A DNA stretch of 64,000 bases from Paenibacillus larvae subsp. larvae (GCF_002003265.1 NZ_CP019687.1:2356001-2420000); one strand, 5' to 3'. Positions 43,906 through 53,442 are shown, numbered from the stretch's first letter. The notes: a model not told the origin generated them from the letters alone. Numbers and translations are program-made.

Positions 43906-44589
43906 CTATCTTCTGTGCACATGCATCTTTTGCATTCTCAAGTAATCCTGTGCAAGAGGGGTTATGATGCTGTTACGGTCAACCACAACTGTTTTGATAT
44001 TCCGGAAGTGGCATTGTTTCAGTTCGGCTTCAGTAATTACTTTTTTGGACAAAACATCCTGACAAGACGGGATGTCCTCAACCTCTGTCTGAATATCCGA
44101 CTGTCCATCCTCCTCCAGACAAGCGGCAAGCAGTTCAGGAGTCTGGACTATCCTGATGCCATAGTTCTCCAGTTTGTCCGCAAATCCGGCATACAGCTTG
44201 TACAGGAGAACAGGAGCCGCCGATTTATATTTCCGGTACAAAAGCCCCTCATCCAAAGCGATAACCCTTTTCCCTTTTAAGAGCATCGTGAGTACAAACC
44301 GTTCCCGGTTTCCTGCGCTGATGCCGTTCGCGAGATTGGAGAGCAGCTGAATGCACAGTTTAGGAATAATGATCAAATCGCAATCTCTGAGCGACTCATC
44401 ATAATATTGCACGTCATAGTGCGGATTCAGCATCTCCTCCAGTTCGGAAACCGGCTCCCCCGACAGGAGTACTGCTTTGGGCTTAACGGGTGGAATCGCC
44501 TCAGCTGTCTGATTCTGCCGCAGTCTTTTGTAGACTTCATCTGCCACTGCCTGAATGAGTGCTTCTCTATCCAGAGATTCCAAGTTCAT
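43906..44589 (-). CDS. Eut-operon protein of unknown function with encapsulation-like helix
   Basis: Protein of 227 residues between pduL and eutN. The N-terminus forms an amphipathic helix followed by a Gln/Pro linker (SLDREALIQAVADEVYKRLR), the form of microcompartment targeting peptides. The body has a Rossmann-like start (KAVLLSGEPVSELEEML), CDLIIIPKLCIQLLSNLANG (flavoprotein-like) and ends ITPLAQDYLRMQKMHVHRR, a tail also seen at the N-terminal domain of EutT and in EutQ-type proteins (TPxAxxyL). Homologues sit here in other Bacillota eut loci, without assigned activity. Confidence 0.75.
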   Translation of the reverse strand: MNLESLDREALIQAVADEVYKRLRQNQTAEAIPPVKPKAVLLSGEPVSELEEMLNPHYDVQYYDESLRDCDLIIIPKLCIQLLSNLANGISAGNRERFVLTMLLKGKRVIALDEGLLYRKYKSAAPVLLYKLYAGFADKLENYGIRIVQTPELLAACLEEDGQSDIQTEVEDIPSCQDVLSKKVITEAELKQCHFRNIKTVVVDRNSIITPLAQDYLRMQKMHVHRR

Positions 44590-44607
44590 TTTTTCACACT
44601 CCTGGGC

Positions 44608-45246
44608 CTAGATGTTCTTTTTCAAAATTTTCCCCTTCATTCCTTTCACAAAACCGCAAGCATTGGCTTCATCATAATCGATATGCATGTAGGTTTCGTA
44701 ATTGGGACTTACCCGGATTAACACATCGTCAAAAATAAGCGGGCGTTTGCCTTCCACTTTGACCTGTACGATCTCCCCGTTTTTCACCCCGAATTTCCCG
44801 GCATCTTCAGCTTTTACATGGATATGGCGCTGGGCAGCAATCAAACCTTTATCCAGCCGGATCACGTTGTTGGCGGAAACAATCACGATACCCGGTGTTC
44901 CTTCCAATTGACCGCTTTCCCGTACAGGAACCTTCACTCCCAGTGCCACTGAATCAGTTTGCGAGATTTCCACTTGGGATTCCTTGCGTTCAGGGCCCAA
45001 TATGACAACATTATGCAGAGCTCCTTTTGGCCCGATCAGGGTAACGCGCTCTTTGCAGGCATATTGCCCGGGTTGGGAAAGATCCTTCGCTTTCGTTAAT
45101 TGATAACCTTCTCCAAACAGGGCGTCAATCGCCTCACGGTTTAAATGAACATGCTTACCGGAGGCCTCGACCTCGATTCCGGCTGTTTCTTCCTGCACCC
45201 GTTTGACTACTTCATTCACAATGCTTTCTACCAGTTCATTATTCAC
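44608..45246 (-). CDS. pduL: PduL-type phosphotransacylase
   Basis: Converts acetyl-CoA and phosphate to acetyl-phosphate and free CoA inside the microcompartment, so recycling CoA for EutE. At 212 residues: an amphipathic encapsulation helix (ELVESIVNEVVKRVQEE), then the two PduL beta-barrel domains with metal ligands in VEASGKHVHLNREAIDALFG (His pair) and AAQRHIHVKAEDAGKFGVKN (His pair). PduL in place of EutD is usual in this type of Bacillota eut locus. Confidence 0.94.
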   Translation of the reverse strand: MNNELVESIVNEVVKRVQEETAGIEVEASGKHVHLNREAIDALFGEGYQLTKAKDLSQPGQYACKERVTLIGPKGALHNVVILGPERKESQVEISQTDSVALGVKVPVRESGQLEGTPGIVIVSANNVIRLDKGLIAAQRHIHVKAEDAGKFGVKNGEIVQVKVEGKRPLIFDDVLIRVSPNYETYMHIDYDEANACGFVKGMKGKILKKNI

Positions 45247-45257
45247 TTATGTTCACC

Positions 45258-46085
45258 TCATGAGTTGTACTGTCCGATGCGAATCCGAAACATGATAATC
45301 CAAAATAAGGAGGAAAGACGGTTCAGCGTCCGGATGATATCTTCACGCTCTGCGCCCCCGTGCTCCTTTTTAAAAGCCTGATAAGCAAAAAGTTCCGTTT
45401 CCCTTGTGAAGGTGCGCAATGAATTTATGACAACAACCGCTTCGCCCATATCGTAGCTGGGTTGAAAATGTTCCAGTCCAAAATATTTCTTAGGAAAGTG
45501 GGATTGTTCACGCAATTCTTTAGGCGTCATCCCAAGTAAATGAAAATCCTCTATACTTTCGTTTAGCACTTCACACCGTAATATTTGCCGTACAAACTGC
45601 AAAATTTCTTCCAGATCATTGACAAGCCTGTCCATGTTCAGTTTAGAACAGTTGATCTGGGCTTCCAGAATCTTCGTTTCCAGGGAGTCCAGTTTCCCGC
45701 GGAATAAAATCCGGGGATGATCTTTAAATACAAGCATGTTTCCATACAAATGGGTCATGTGTTCCGGCTTGGTTTCCAGAAAACCTCCGTACAGGGTGCG
45801 GTAACGTTTTTTTGCTGCTGCCGGTTCTTGCCCGCTGTCCAGGCTTTTGGTGATTTGAATCTTAACTTCTTTTTTCGGCTTCGTATCTGCATCAGGCTTT
45901 TTATCTGCTTCCGGCTTCGATTTAACAGGATTTCCCGTGTAACGGAGCTCAATCTGATGATCAGTCAAAAAACTTTTGGCGGAAGGAGTCAAAATCGCTC
46001 CCTTGGGGGCTTCATACACAGAAACCTCTTTTAGATTCTGGTTCCTGAAGTGTTTACGCAAATCGTTTTCAGTTATCACAGCCAT
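45258..46085 (-). CDS. eutT: EutT corrinoid adenosyltransferase
   Basis: Makes adenosylcobalamin for the EutBC lyase. At 275 residues starting MAVITENDLRKHF, the first domain contains PKGAILTPSAKSFLTDHQIE, then a charged linker (Lys/Asp/Pro repeats, about residues 70-100), then the EutT four-helix catalytic domain (YGGFLETKPEHMTHLYGNML, LDSLETKILEAQINCSKLNM, FHLLGMTPKELREQSHFPKK). The start 46085 follows GAAGGATG. One hairpin and no gene lie in the 144 bases upstream. Confidence 0.92.
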   Translation of the reverse strand: MAVITENDLRKHFRNQNLKEVSVYEAPKGAILTPSAKSFLTDHQIELRYTGNPVKSKPEADKKPDADTKPKKEVKIQITKSLDSGQEPAAAKKRYRTLYGGFLETKPEHMTHLYGNMLVFKDHPRILFRGKLDSLETKILEAQINCSKLNMDRLVNDLEEILQFVRQILRCEVLNESIEDFHLLGMTPKELREQSHFPKKYFGLEHFQPSYDMGEAVVVINSLRTFTRETELFAYQAFKKEHGGAEREDIIRTLNRLSSLFWIIMFRIRIGQYNS

Positions 46086-46152
46086 GTTTTCACATCCTTC
46101 TGCATCCGGAGTTCCGGGCTGCTGACAATGGGCAATCGACAGACAGCAGGAT

Positions 46153-46174
46153 GGATGCAGAATGCTCTGCATCC
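46153..46174 (-). other. Perfect 9-bp intergenic hairpin between eutM and eutT
   Basis: GGATGCAGA-ATGC-TCTGCATCC with no T-run. It may stabilise the 3' end of the abundant eutM transcript after processing, or set the eutM/eutT expression ratio. Confidence 0.5.
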
Positions 46175-46229
46175 AATTGCTGCCGCACCTGATTCATCCC
46201 GGTGCTATCGTCTGTCAGAAACTCTGTAC

Positions 46230-46517
46230 TTACTCTGCTTTGGCTTTCGGCAGAATGGCATCCACTTCCGAATGCGGTCTTGGAATAACATGTACGGAAA
46301 GTAATTCACCTACACGCTCTGCCGCTGCTGCGCCTGCATCCGTTGCTGCTTTAACTGCGCCTACATCACCGCGGACCATAACAGTTACAAGTCCGGCACC
46401 GATTTGTTCCTTGCCGATGAGGGTTACGTTAGCTGCTTTCACCATTGCGTCTGCGGCTTCGATTGCTCCTACCAAACCTTTAGTTTCTACCATTCCCAGT
46501 GCGTTTGCGTTTGCCAT
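46230..46517 (-). CDS. eutM: EutM major hexameric shell protein
   Basis: Single BMC domain of 95 residues: [60 protein letters not shown] and [16 protein letters not shown]. This is the canonical hexamer that tiles the shell facets, with the pore loop near GKEQIGAG. A strong GGAGG lies upstream. It follows eutE by 50 bases. Confidence 0.96.
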   Translation of the reverse strand: MANANALGMVETKGLVGAIEAADAMVKAANVTLIGKEQIGAGLVTVMVRGDVGAVKAATDAGAAAAERVGELLSVHVIPRPHSEVDAILPKAKAE

Positions 46518-46566
46518 GATTGAATTCCTCCTAATTTATATGTTCAATTTTCGGGATAAACGTGTT

Positions 46567-48030
46567 TTACATTTCTGCTAAAATTCTTTTTACGATCATG
46601 TTGATCAACTCTTCTTTACTACTAAGGCTGATTGCGGATTCTTCCGCTTTTGGTGCGCCTTCCACCAAATCGTCCAGTTCCTTCAGACCATACGCCATTC
46701 TTCTGATGTTAAGCAGATTAAGCGGGCTGATATTGTCTGATGTGGAGCTTCCTCCTACTGCCCCGCAACCGAGAGTGAGCGCCGGGGCAAGAGCAGTTGT
46801 CGCACCGATTCCCCCTAAAGCTCCAGGTGTATTCACCAGCAGCCGGGATACGGGCTTCTTCAGGGCAAACTGACGGACGATCTCTTCATTCTCGGAGTGA
46901 ATGATCATCGTATGTCCTGCCCCTTCGCCATTTAGAATCCCGATGCAGCGTTCGCAAGCGGCTTCCCAGTTCTCTTCCGTGTAGAATGCAAGAATAGGAG
47001 CCAGCTTCTCACGGGAGTATGGAACGTTATGTCCTACACGGGTCTCCTCGGCAATCAGCACCCGTGTGCCTCCGGGAACCTGAAGGTTAGCGAGCTTGGT
47101 AATGTGGTCTACGCTTCTTCCAACGATTTGCGGATTCATCGTACCGTTAGCCCGCATGATGAACTTGCCCAGCTGATCCGCTTCTTCCTTGGACAGTAAA
47201 TAGGCACCTTGCTTTTTAAACTCGGCCACAACCGCATCCTTGCTGCATGTTTCGACAACTACGGATTGTTCGGAAGCACAGATGGTTCCATTGTCAAACG
47301 TTTTGGAATCCAGGATACGTTTCACTGCCAACGGGATATTGGCACTCTTCTCGATAAAGGCCGGACCGTTGTCCGGGCCGACACCGATGGCCGGTGTACC
47401 GGAAGAGTAAGCGGCTTTAACCATCGCTGTTCCGCCGGTAGCTAAAATTAAGGCTACATCGTTATGCTTCATCAGCTGGTCGGTCCCCTGAATAGTCGGA
47501 ACGGTCATGGCGGAGATGGCTCCGTCCGGACAACCTGCTTCTTTTGCCGCTTCACTGATGATTTTCACCGTCTCCAGGATGCTTTTCAGCGCATTCGGAT
47601 GGGGAGAAAACACGATACTGTTCCCTGCTTTGACTGCAATTTGAGCTTTATAGATAACGGTCGATGTTGGGTTGGTGGACGGAATCAAACCGGCAACCAC
47701 TCCGACCGGAACAGCCACTTCCATGACTTTGTGGATTTTGTCGTCCTTCAGGACACCTACGGTTTTCATGTCCTTGATCGACTCATACACATGCTTGGAA
47801 GCAAATGCATTCTTGACAATTTTATCCTGCCAGCGGCCAAAACCCGTTTCTTCATTGGCCATCTTCGCCAACTTTTCACGATGCTTGTAGCCTGCATCCG
47901 CGATTGCCTTCACAATGGCATCGATTTGTTCCTGTGACATGGCGGCCAATTGGGCATGGGCTTCTTTCGCTTTCTTGATCAGATTACGGACCTCTTGAAT
48001 GGATCTCAGGTCTTTATCCAATGTTTCCAT
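46567..48030 (-). CDS. eutE: EutE CoA-acylating acetaldehyde dehydrogenase
   Basis: Oxidises acetaldehyde to acetyl-CoA with NAD+ inside the microcompartment; 487 residues. The N-terminal amphipathic helix (LRSIQEVRNLIKKAKEAHAQ) is the encapsulation peptide. The dehydrogenase domain shows VVAGLIPSTNPTSTVIYKAQ, ATGGTAMVKAAYSSGTPAIG and the catalytic cysteine in DNGTICASEQSVVVE. GAGAAGGAG precedes ATG 48030. NADH made here is re-oxidised by EutG. Confidence 0.96.
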   Translation of the reverse strand: METLDKDLRSIQEVRNLIKKAKEAHAQLAAMSQEQIDAIVKAIADAGYKHREKLAKMANEETGFGRWQDKIVKNAFASKHVYESIKDMKTVGVLKDDKIHKVMEVAVPVGVVAGLIPSTNPTSTVIYKAQIAVKAGNSIVFSPHPNALKSILETVKIISEAAKEAGCPDGAISAMTVPTIQGTDQLMKHNDVALILATGGTAMVKAAYSSGTPAIGVGPDNGPAFIEKSANIPLAVKRILDSKTFDNGTICASEQSVVVETCSKDAVVAEFKKQGAYLLSKEEADQLGKFIMRANGTMNPQIVGRSVDHITKLANLQVPGGTRVLIAEETRVGHNVPYSREKLAPILAFYTEENWEAACERCIGILNGEGAGHTMIIHSENEEIVRQFALKKPVSRLLVNTPGALGGIGATTALAPALTLGCGAVGGSSTSDNISPLNLLNIRRMAYGLKELDDLVEGAPKAEESAISLSSKEELINMIVKRILAEM

Positions 48031-48110
48031 CAATACTCCTTCTCTCCATTATGTTTTTTACAGATAAGTGATAAGCTTGCGCCAATTCGGAATGCTGCCG
48101 TTCTGAAATC

Positions 48111-48158
48111 TGGATTGTGATCATTCTAGACTGTGACCATTCCAGACTGTGATCACTC
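48111..48158. repeat. Three 16-bp direct repeats between eutK-like gene and eutE
   Basis: TGGATTGTGATCATTC, TAGACTGTGACCATTC and CAGACTGTGATCACTC are head-to-tail, with a decayed fourth unit (CTGGATGTTACAG) following. Confidence 0.75.
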
Positions 48159-48180
48159 CTGGATGTTACAGAGTGTGACC

Positions 48181-48921
48181 TTATGAACCGGCTTTTTTCA
48201 TTTTCCTGATTCGCTTGGTTTCTTTGGACGCAGGCTTTTTGCTTTTAGTGCCGGGTGAAGTTCCTGTTGATCCGGCCTGCTCTTTAACAGGTGCCGCCGG
48301 CAAATCAACCACTTTGACCTCGGTTGTTTGTTTCTTTGCTCCCTGAGCAGGCGTACCGGATGTATCATCCTTTGAACCCGGCAAACCGGCCGGGCTGGAA
48401 CCCGGATTCGCTGTTGCAGGTTCCGGCTGAGCCGCAGCGGCAGTCTCATTCGCCGCAGCGGTTAAGGTGTTCGTCGCCTTCTTTTCGGCATCAGCAGGCA
48501 CATCCGCTTCCCCTGCTTTCGTTTGAGATTCATTTGCATCAGCAGTACCTGCTTCATTAGCTTCTTTAGCTTCATCAGCCTTATCCGCATTCCCACTGTT
48601 TGCGGCTCCCGCAGCAGGCTGTTCCTCTGCCTGTTCGTTCTCGCCCTCCTTCTTCATGACGATTGCTTTTGTCTCCTCATGCAGTCTGGCAATTACGTGG
48701 CGGGTCAGCAGTACCTTCAGTTGTTCGGCCGTATCAGCTCCCGCTTCAACAGCAGCCTGCACAGCTCCAACATCGCCTGTTATCTTGACCGTTACCAGCC
48801 CGCTTTTGATCATTTCCAGGCCGATGCAAGTAACGCTTGCCGCTTTCAGCGCAGCATCTGCTGCGGCGATTGCCCCCAAGTACCCTCTTACTTCAACAAG
48901 GCCTAACGCATTCGTCCTCAT
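48181..48921 (-). CDS. BMC shell protein with long disordered, basic C-terminal tail (EutK-like)
   Basis: Protein of 246 residues. Residues 1-90 form a BMC domain (NALGLVEVRGYLGAIAAADA, GDVGAVQAAVEAGADTAEQL, RHVIARLHEETKAIVMKKEG). The rest, about 150 residues, is low complexity: first Ala/Glu/Asn/Asp-rich (NSGNADKADEAKEANEAGTA), then Ala/Pro/Gly-rich, ending in a strongly cationic tail (KSKKPASKETKRIRKMKKAG). EutK of enterics likewise has a BMC domain plus a basic nucleic-acid-binding-like C-terminus, but not this linker. Followed by a 150-base gap with direct repeats. Confidence 0.88.
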   Translation of the reverse strand: MRTNALGLVEVRGYLGAIAAADAALKAASVTCIGLEMIKSGLVTVKITGDVGAVQAAVEAGADTAEQLKVLLTRHVIARLHEETKAIVMKKEGENEQAEEQPAAGAANSGNADKADEAKEANEAGTADANESQTKAGEADVPADAEKKATNTLTAAANETAAAAQPEPATANPGSSPAGLPGSKDDTSGTPAQGAKKQTTEVKVVDLPAAPVKEQAGSTGTSPGTKSKKPASKETKRIRKMKKAGS

Positions 48922-48932
48922 AGCTATCTACC

Positions 48933-49586
48933 TTAATAACTCGTCGGATTATCTGCGACGAATTGTACGGCATCGGCAAATGCATCACACGCTGCTTTAC
49001 AGGCAGATTGGCTGCCTGTCAGCAAGGCTCCGGCAAAGTTGGTTTCGGAAGGCGGGCCGAAGAAAGTAGCGATTGTTACATCAGCAGCCTTCAACGCCGC
49101 ATCCAGTGCGTACATGGCTTCGAGCGGCGGGGCAATCAGATAAGCCAATGCTTCTCCCTCTTTAATGCCTGCGGTCTGGGATAAATAAGTGCCTGTACGG
49201 GACACACAATGGGCAAAGTAGGTAATGCTGTCATCCTCATTGGCACTTACAAAATGTGCTTCGTTCTCAATATAATCAACGGCGGCATTCATTCCGCTCC
49301 GAACTTCCGCGGGGCTTGGGCCGGCCAGAATCCCGATGACCTCGCCCGCCAGTTTGGTGGAAGCGTTGGCTGAACCGGCATACATACTTTTGGCGTATAC
49401 AACCTCCACCTCTGCTGCCTTGGTTGCCTCGTCAAGCGCCGCATAGGTCACATCATCAATGTCTGCGGTTATGAGTCCCAGGCTTTTATGATGAGGCTGC
49501 AGTTCCAGCTTGTCGGCCATATCCGGACTTACGTTGGAAATGAGCTTCATGCCCAGTACTTTTGCATGAATCGGATCGTTTCTCAT
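48933..49586 (-). CDS. eutL: EutL trimeric shell protein
   Basis: Two circularly permuted BMC domains in 217 residues; trimers with a gated central pore thought to pass cofactors. Conserved stretches: VLGMKLISNVSPDMADKLEL, HKSLGLITADIDDVTYAALD, VYAKSMYAGSANASTKLAGE and ITYFAHCVSRTGTYLSQTAG. Located directly after eutC, as in most eut loci. Confidence 0.96.
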   Translation of the reverse strand: MRNDPIHAKVLGMKLISNVSPDMADKLELQPHHKSLGLITADIDDVTYAALDEATKAAEVEVVYAKSMYAGSANASTKLAGEVIGILAGPSPAEVRSGMNAAVDYIENEAHFVSANEDDSITYFAHCVSRTGTYLSQTAGIKEGEALAYLIAPPLEAMYALDAALKAADVTIATFFGPPSETNFAGALLTGSQSACKAACDAFADAVQFVADNPTSY

Positions 49587-49604
49587 ACGGGCCTCCTTGT
49601 GTTT

Positions 49605-50555
49605 CTATAATTTCAAATCAATCCCTGAAGCTTTTCGGTCAATCATCGTCTTGATCAGTTCGGCGATGTGCGCTCCCGCTTCAACCGCAGGAGTACCGCC
49701 TGAATGAATATTGGAAATCACGGTGCGTTTTGCTTCCGGCATACCTACCGTTGGCTTATAGGCGATATAAGCGCTCATCGATTCTGCCGTTACAAGACCA
49801 GGCCGTTCTCCAACCAGGAGACAAACCACATCGGCTTCCGTCACATCACCGATTACATCCATGGAAGGAACACGGCAATGCTTGACAAACAGGATATTGC
49901 CCGCTTCAATGTTGTACATCTTAAGTCCCTGGGCAATGGAGGGCAAAATGTCCCGCAGGTTGGCCTCAATCGCCGCGGAGCTTAATCCGTCTCCCACCAT
50001 AATCTGCACTTTGGCCTGCCTTGTGGTATGCTGTTTGATATATTCGATCGTTTCAGGAGAGAACTGGCGTCCCAGGTCAGGCCGGGTAATATACTCATCC
50101 TTGTCCCGGCAAAGGGTTCCCACTGAAACCAGATTCATTTCCTTTACAAAATCCTCCGGCACATATGAGAATACGGCGTCCTGCGCAGCAGCATGGTCGG
50201 CACGGAAACGAAGAGATGTAATCGTTTTGTAGCGCGGTCCCGCACGCCAAACTCCAAGGCGGGCCGGGGTTTTTTCCTTCATTTTCAGATAACCTTCACG
50301 ATCCTCCGGTTCGGGAACCAGAAGCTGCTTGCGAAGATCAATCTCCGTAATGTCATCGAGACATTCCCCGCTGTCGGCTTCTTCTGTATTTTGCTGAACT
50401 TGATGCCGGACGGGTTCGGCAGATACCGGCTCAGCCTTCACCGCATGCTGTTCAGGTTCTTGTTTGGTTGCAGGCTGAGCAGCTTCTTCCGGCTTGTCTC
50501 CAACCATTTCCAGAAGAATCTGTTCAATCATAGATTTCAGGTCTTTTTCATTCAT
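49605..50555 (-). CDS. eutC: Ethanolamine ammonia-lyase small subunit EutC
   Basis: Binds adenosylcobalamin with EutB and splits ethanolamine to acetaldehyde and ammonia. At 316 residues it is longer at the N-terminus than many: an amphipathic helix ([20 protein letters not shown]) and a Gln/Glu/Pro/Val linker to about residue 75 act as encapsulation signal. The catalytic domain follows: [54 protein letters not shown] and [20 protein letters not shown]. Confidence 0.96.
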   Translation of the reverse strand: MNEKDLKSMIEQILLEMVGDKPEEAAQPATKQEPEQHAVKAEPVSAEPVRHQVQQNTEEADSGECLDDITEIDLRKQLLVPEPEDREGYLKMKEKTPARLGVWRAGPRYKTITSLRFRADHAAAQDAVFSYVPEDFVKEMNLVSVGTLCRDKDEYITRPDLGRQFSPETIEYIKQHTTRQAKVQIMVGDGLSSAAIEANLRDILPSIAQGLKMYNIEAGNILFVKHCRVPSMDVIGDVTEADVVCLLVGERPGLVTAESMSAYIAYKPTVGMPEAKRTVISNIHSGGTPAVEAGAHIAELIKTMIDRKASGIDLKL

Positions 50556-50576
50556 AAGAGCTTCCTCCTCCTTTCC

Positions 50577-51941
50577 TTACTTGAGAAACACCGATGCGTC
50601 CCCTGCTTTTTTGGTCAATTTGCCATTTTCAATGAAGCCCATCTTTTCCATCCATTGTTCAAATTCCCGGATAGGACGGAGACCTAATAGTTCACGCAGC
50701 GTGGCCGTTTCGTGATAGCCTGTTGTCTGATAGTTCAGCATGACATCATCGCCATGAGGAATACCCATAAAGAAGTTGCATCCTGCTGTTGACAAGAGAA
50801 CCGCCAGGTTTTCCAGATCGTTCTGATCGGCTTTCATATGGTTTGTATAACAAGCGTCACATCCCATCGATATGCCTGTTAACTTACCCATGAAGTGGTC
50901 TTCCAGTCCCGCCCGGATAACCTGTTTGGCATCGTACAAATACTCGGGGCCGATGAAACCGACAACCGTATTAACCAGAAACGGGTTATATTTTTTGGCA
51001 AAACCATAACAGCGTGCTTCCATCGTTACCTGATCGATTCCGTGATGGGCTTCGGAAGAAAGCTCGGAACCTTGACCCGTCTCGAAGTACATGACGTTCG
51101 GACCCTCAACCTGGCCGTTGCGCAGCACAAGCTGGCGGGCTTCCTCGATGGTGGCGGCATTAAATCCGAAGGCTTCGTTAGCTTTCTGTGAGCCTGCGAT
51201 CGATTGGAAAATCAGCCCTGTCGGCGCTCCCCGTTTAACGGCTTCCATTTGCGTAGTAACGTGAGCCAGAACGCAAGTTTGTGTAGGGATGTCCCATTTT
51301 TGCCTGAACTCTTCGAACCTGTTCAGAATACGTGTGACGCTCTCTACGGAATCATCCACCGGATTGAGTCCCAGCACCGCATCGCCGATACCAAAGGTTA
51401 ACCCTTCCATCAGGGAAGCCATGATTCCATCCGGATCATCAGTCGGGTGGTTCGGCTGCAGACGCGCTGACAAGGTGCCTGTACGGCCAATGGTCGTATT
51501 GGCGTGAGCCGTAATCCGGATTTTCCGGGCCCCGTACATCAGGTCCATGTTGGACATGATCTTGGCAACAGCCGCAATCATCTCAGCTGTAAGTCCACGG
51601 GACACGCGCTTGATGTCGGCTTCGGTAGTATGTTCATTCAGTATCCATTCCCGAAGCTCTTCAACCGTCCAGTTCTTAATCTCGCTATAGATGCGTTCAT
51701 TCACCTGGTCCTGAATAATACGGGTAACTTCATCTATTTCATAAGGAACAGCAGGGTTACTGCGCAAATCTTCGAGCTTAATCTGAGAAAGAACCACCTT
51801 AGCTGCTACGCGCTCCTCTGAAGACTCGGCTGCCAATCCGGCCAGCGTGTCCCCTGATTTTTCTTCATTCGCTTTTGCCATAACTTCCATCAATGTTTTG
51901 AATTGATAGGTTCGACCAAACAATTTGGTTTTCAAAATCAT
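50577..51941 (-). CDS. eutB: Ethanolamine ammonia-lyase large subunit EutB
   Basis: Catalytic TIM-barrel subunit of 454 residues. Recognisable segments are LANEEKSGDTLAGLAAES-like N-terminal helix (AKANEEKSGDTLAGLAAESS), LSARLQPNHPTDDPDGIMAS, LGLNPVDDSVESVTRILNRF, FETGQGSELSSEAHHGIDQV and CDACYTNHMKADQNDLENLA. It forms the substrate site over the cobalamin held with EutC. Lies 21 bases before eutC and 29 after eutA. Confidence 0.97.
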   Translation of the reverse strand: MILKTKLFGRTYQFKTLMEVMAKANEEKSGDTLAGLAAESSEERVAAKVVLSQIKLEDLRSNPAVPYEIDEVTRIIQDQVNERIYSEIKNWTVEELREWILNEHTTEADIKRVSRGLTAEMIAAVAKIMSNMDLMYGARKIRITAHANTTIGRTGTLSARLQPNHPTDDPDGIMASLMEGLTFGIGDAVLGLNPVDDSVESVTRILNRFEEFRQKWDIPTQTCVLAHVTTQMEAVKRGAPTGLIFQSIAGSQKANEAFGFNAATIEEARQLVLRNGQVEGPNVMYFETGQGSELSSEAHHGIDQVTMEARCYGFAKKYNPFLVNTVVGFIGPEYLYDAKQVIRAGLEDHFMGKLTGISMGCDACYTNHMKADQNDLENLAVLLSTAGCNFFMGIPHGDDVMLNYQTTGYHETATLRELLGLRPIREFEQWMEKMGFIENGKLTKKAGDASVFLK

Positions 51942-51970
51942 AAAAGCTCCTCCTTCCAGGTAACCTCTAA

Positions 51971-53401
51971 TTAATTAAACACGAGGGTTTTAATGACCAC
52001 AGGCAATACCTTCCCGCTGGCAATGGGTTTGCCGATGTCGATGTAGTCTCCGTTGTCCACCTGCACACTGTCGATGCAGACAACATCCTTCTTGTAATCA
52101 AGCAAGCCGTAAAGCGTCTGGCCCAGCACCTTCGCCATATCATGATGGACAATCACGATAAGCGGGTACTCCCTTTCCATCAGTTCCGACATTCCTCTGC
52201 GCAGTCCCTTTGCGTACTTTTGCACATCGAGGAAGCTTGGATTCTTCTTCCCTTCTACCGCAATCGCTACTTTCTGCAAATCATTGTTCAGCTTGAACCA
52301 GTTCAATTTCTCGGAAATGGCAGCCGCCAGTACCTCATCGCTTCCGGATTCATCTTCCTTAGCCAGCTTTAGAATCGGGATGTTCTTGATCGGAAAGCTT
52401 TTCTCCGTATAAGTGATGGTGCTTCCGCTGATTTCTGTCGTATGGGAACCGGCCCCGACTACGGTTGCCCGGATGGTTTCGGCCGATCTTGCGACCGTCA
52501 AATTCCGGGTCAACAGGGAGGAGGCAATCGCTCTTCCCAGCAAAATCCCTATGTCCCCATACTCAAACACGTCGCCTGGCGCTTCCTGATAAATGTAGTC
52601 AGCTACCCCTCCCGAGAAAGAGATACAGGAAATGCTCCGATCCGGCTTCAACCCTTTGTTGGTTATGATAACATCGTAAAAATCGCCGGGGGACCGGATG
52701 CCTACGCTCTCCTCGAGCAACTTGACCATCTCTTCTATGACCGGGGCCAAATCGGCCGGTGTTACCCGCTGCCCAAGCTCCAGATGAAGGACTCTCCTCT
52801 CCACAAGCTGTTTGATTTTGGGTGCGATATAGGTGATCTCCTTGGTCACCCGGTCTACCTTGATTAACCGCCCCCCTATATCGAGACAGCCTGTATCAAT
52901 CAGTTCACCGTTTGAGAAGAGAGCCAGATTGCTGGTACCGCCGCCAATGTCAATATTGACAATAGAGGCAGAGTGTTCTTTCGAATACGTATGGGCTCCC
53001 GCTCCTTTGGCAGCAATAATACTTTCCAAATCGGGACCCGCTGTGGCCACTACAAAATCTCCGGCAAATCCGCTCAATGACAAGAGCACTTCATTAGCGT
53101 TTTCTTTCCGGGCTGTTTCTCCCGTGATAATGACGGCTCCCGTTTGAATCTCTTCCTTGCTGATCCCCGCTTTGCGGTATTGCTCTTCTACGAAGGTCTG
53201 GATTTTGCGGGCATCAATCCGGTTGTCAGCAAATACAGGTGTGAAGCAGATATCACTTCGATAGATCACCTCTTTATCTGTAATGACCAGACGGGGAACC
53301 GAAAAGGATGAAGCCAGGTTCTGGATGTATAATTTAGAGAGCACGAGCTGCGTTGTAGATGTGCCCATATCGATGCCAACACTGAGCAGTTCTTCTTTCA
53401 T
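51971..53401 (-). CDS. eutA: EutA reactivating factor for ethanolamine ammonia-lyase
   Basis: Actin/Hsp70-fold ATPase of 476 residues that expels damaged cobalamin from EutBC. Phosphate-1 loop SVGIDMGTSTTQLVLSKL, phosphate-2 loop SIVNIDIGGGTSNLALFSNG and SISCISFSGGVADYIYQ are visible. The start 53401 has GGAGGTG eight bases upstream; longer readings run into the leader terminator. It is preceded by a dual-hairpin antitermination leader, so expression should depend on EutV. Confidence 0.95.
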   Translation of the reverse strand: MKEELLSVGIDMGTSTTQLVLSKLYIQNLASSFSVPRLVITDKEVIYRSDICFTPVFADNRIDARKIQTFVEEQYRKAGISKEEIQTGAVIITGETARKENANEVLLSLSGFAGDFVVATAGPDLESIIAAKGAGAHTYSKEHSASIVNIDIGGGTSNLALFSNGELIDTGCLDIGGRLIKVDRVTKEITYIAPKIKQLVERRVLHLELGQRVTPADLAPVIEEMVKLLEESVGIRSPGDFYDVIITNKGLKPDRSISCISFSGGVADYIYQEAPGDVFEYGDIGILLGRAIASSLLTRNLTVARSAETIRATVVGAGSHTTEISGSTITYTEKSFPIKNIPILKLAKEDESGSDEVLAAAISEKLNWFKLNNDLQKVAIAVEGKKNPSFLDVQKYAKGLRRGMSELMEREYPLIVIVHHDMAKVLGQTLYGLLDYKKDVVCIDSVQVDNGDYIDIGKPIASGKVLPVVIKTLVFN

Positions 53402-53442
53402 CTTTTCACCTCCATGGCTTGGTAACATTTTTTGATGCAAAC

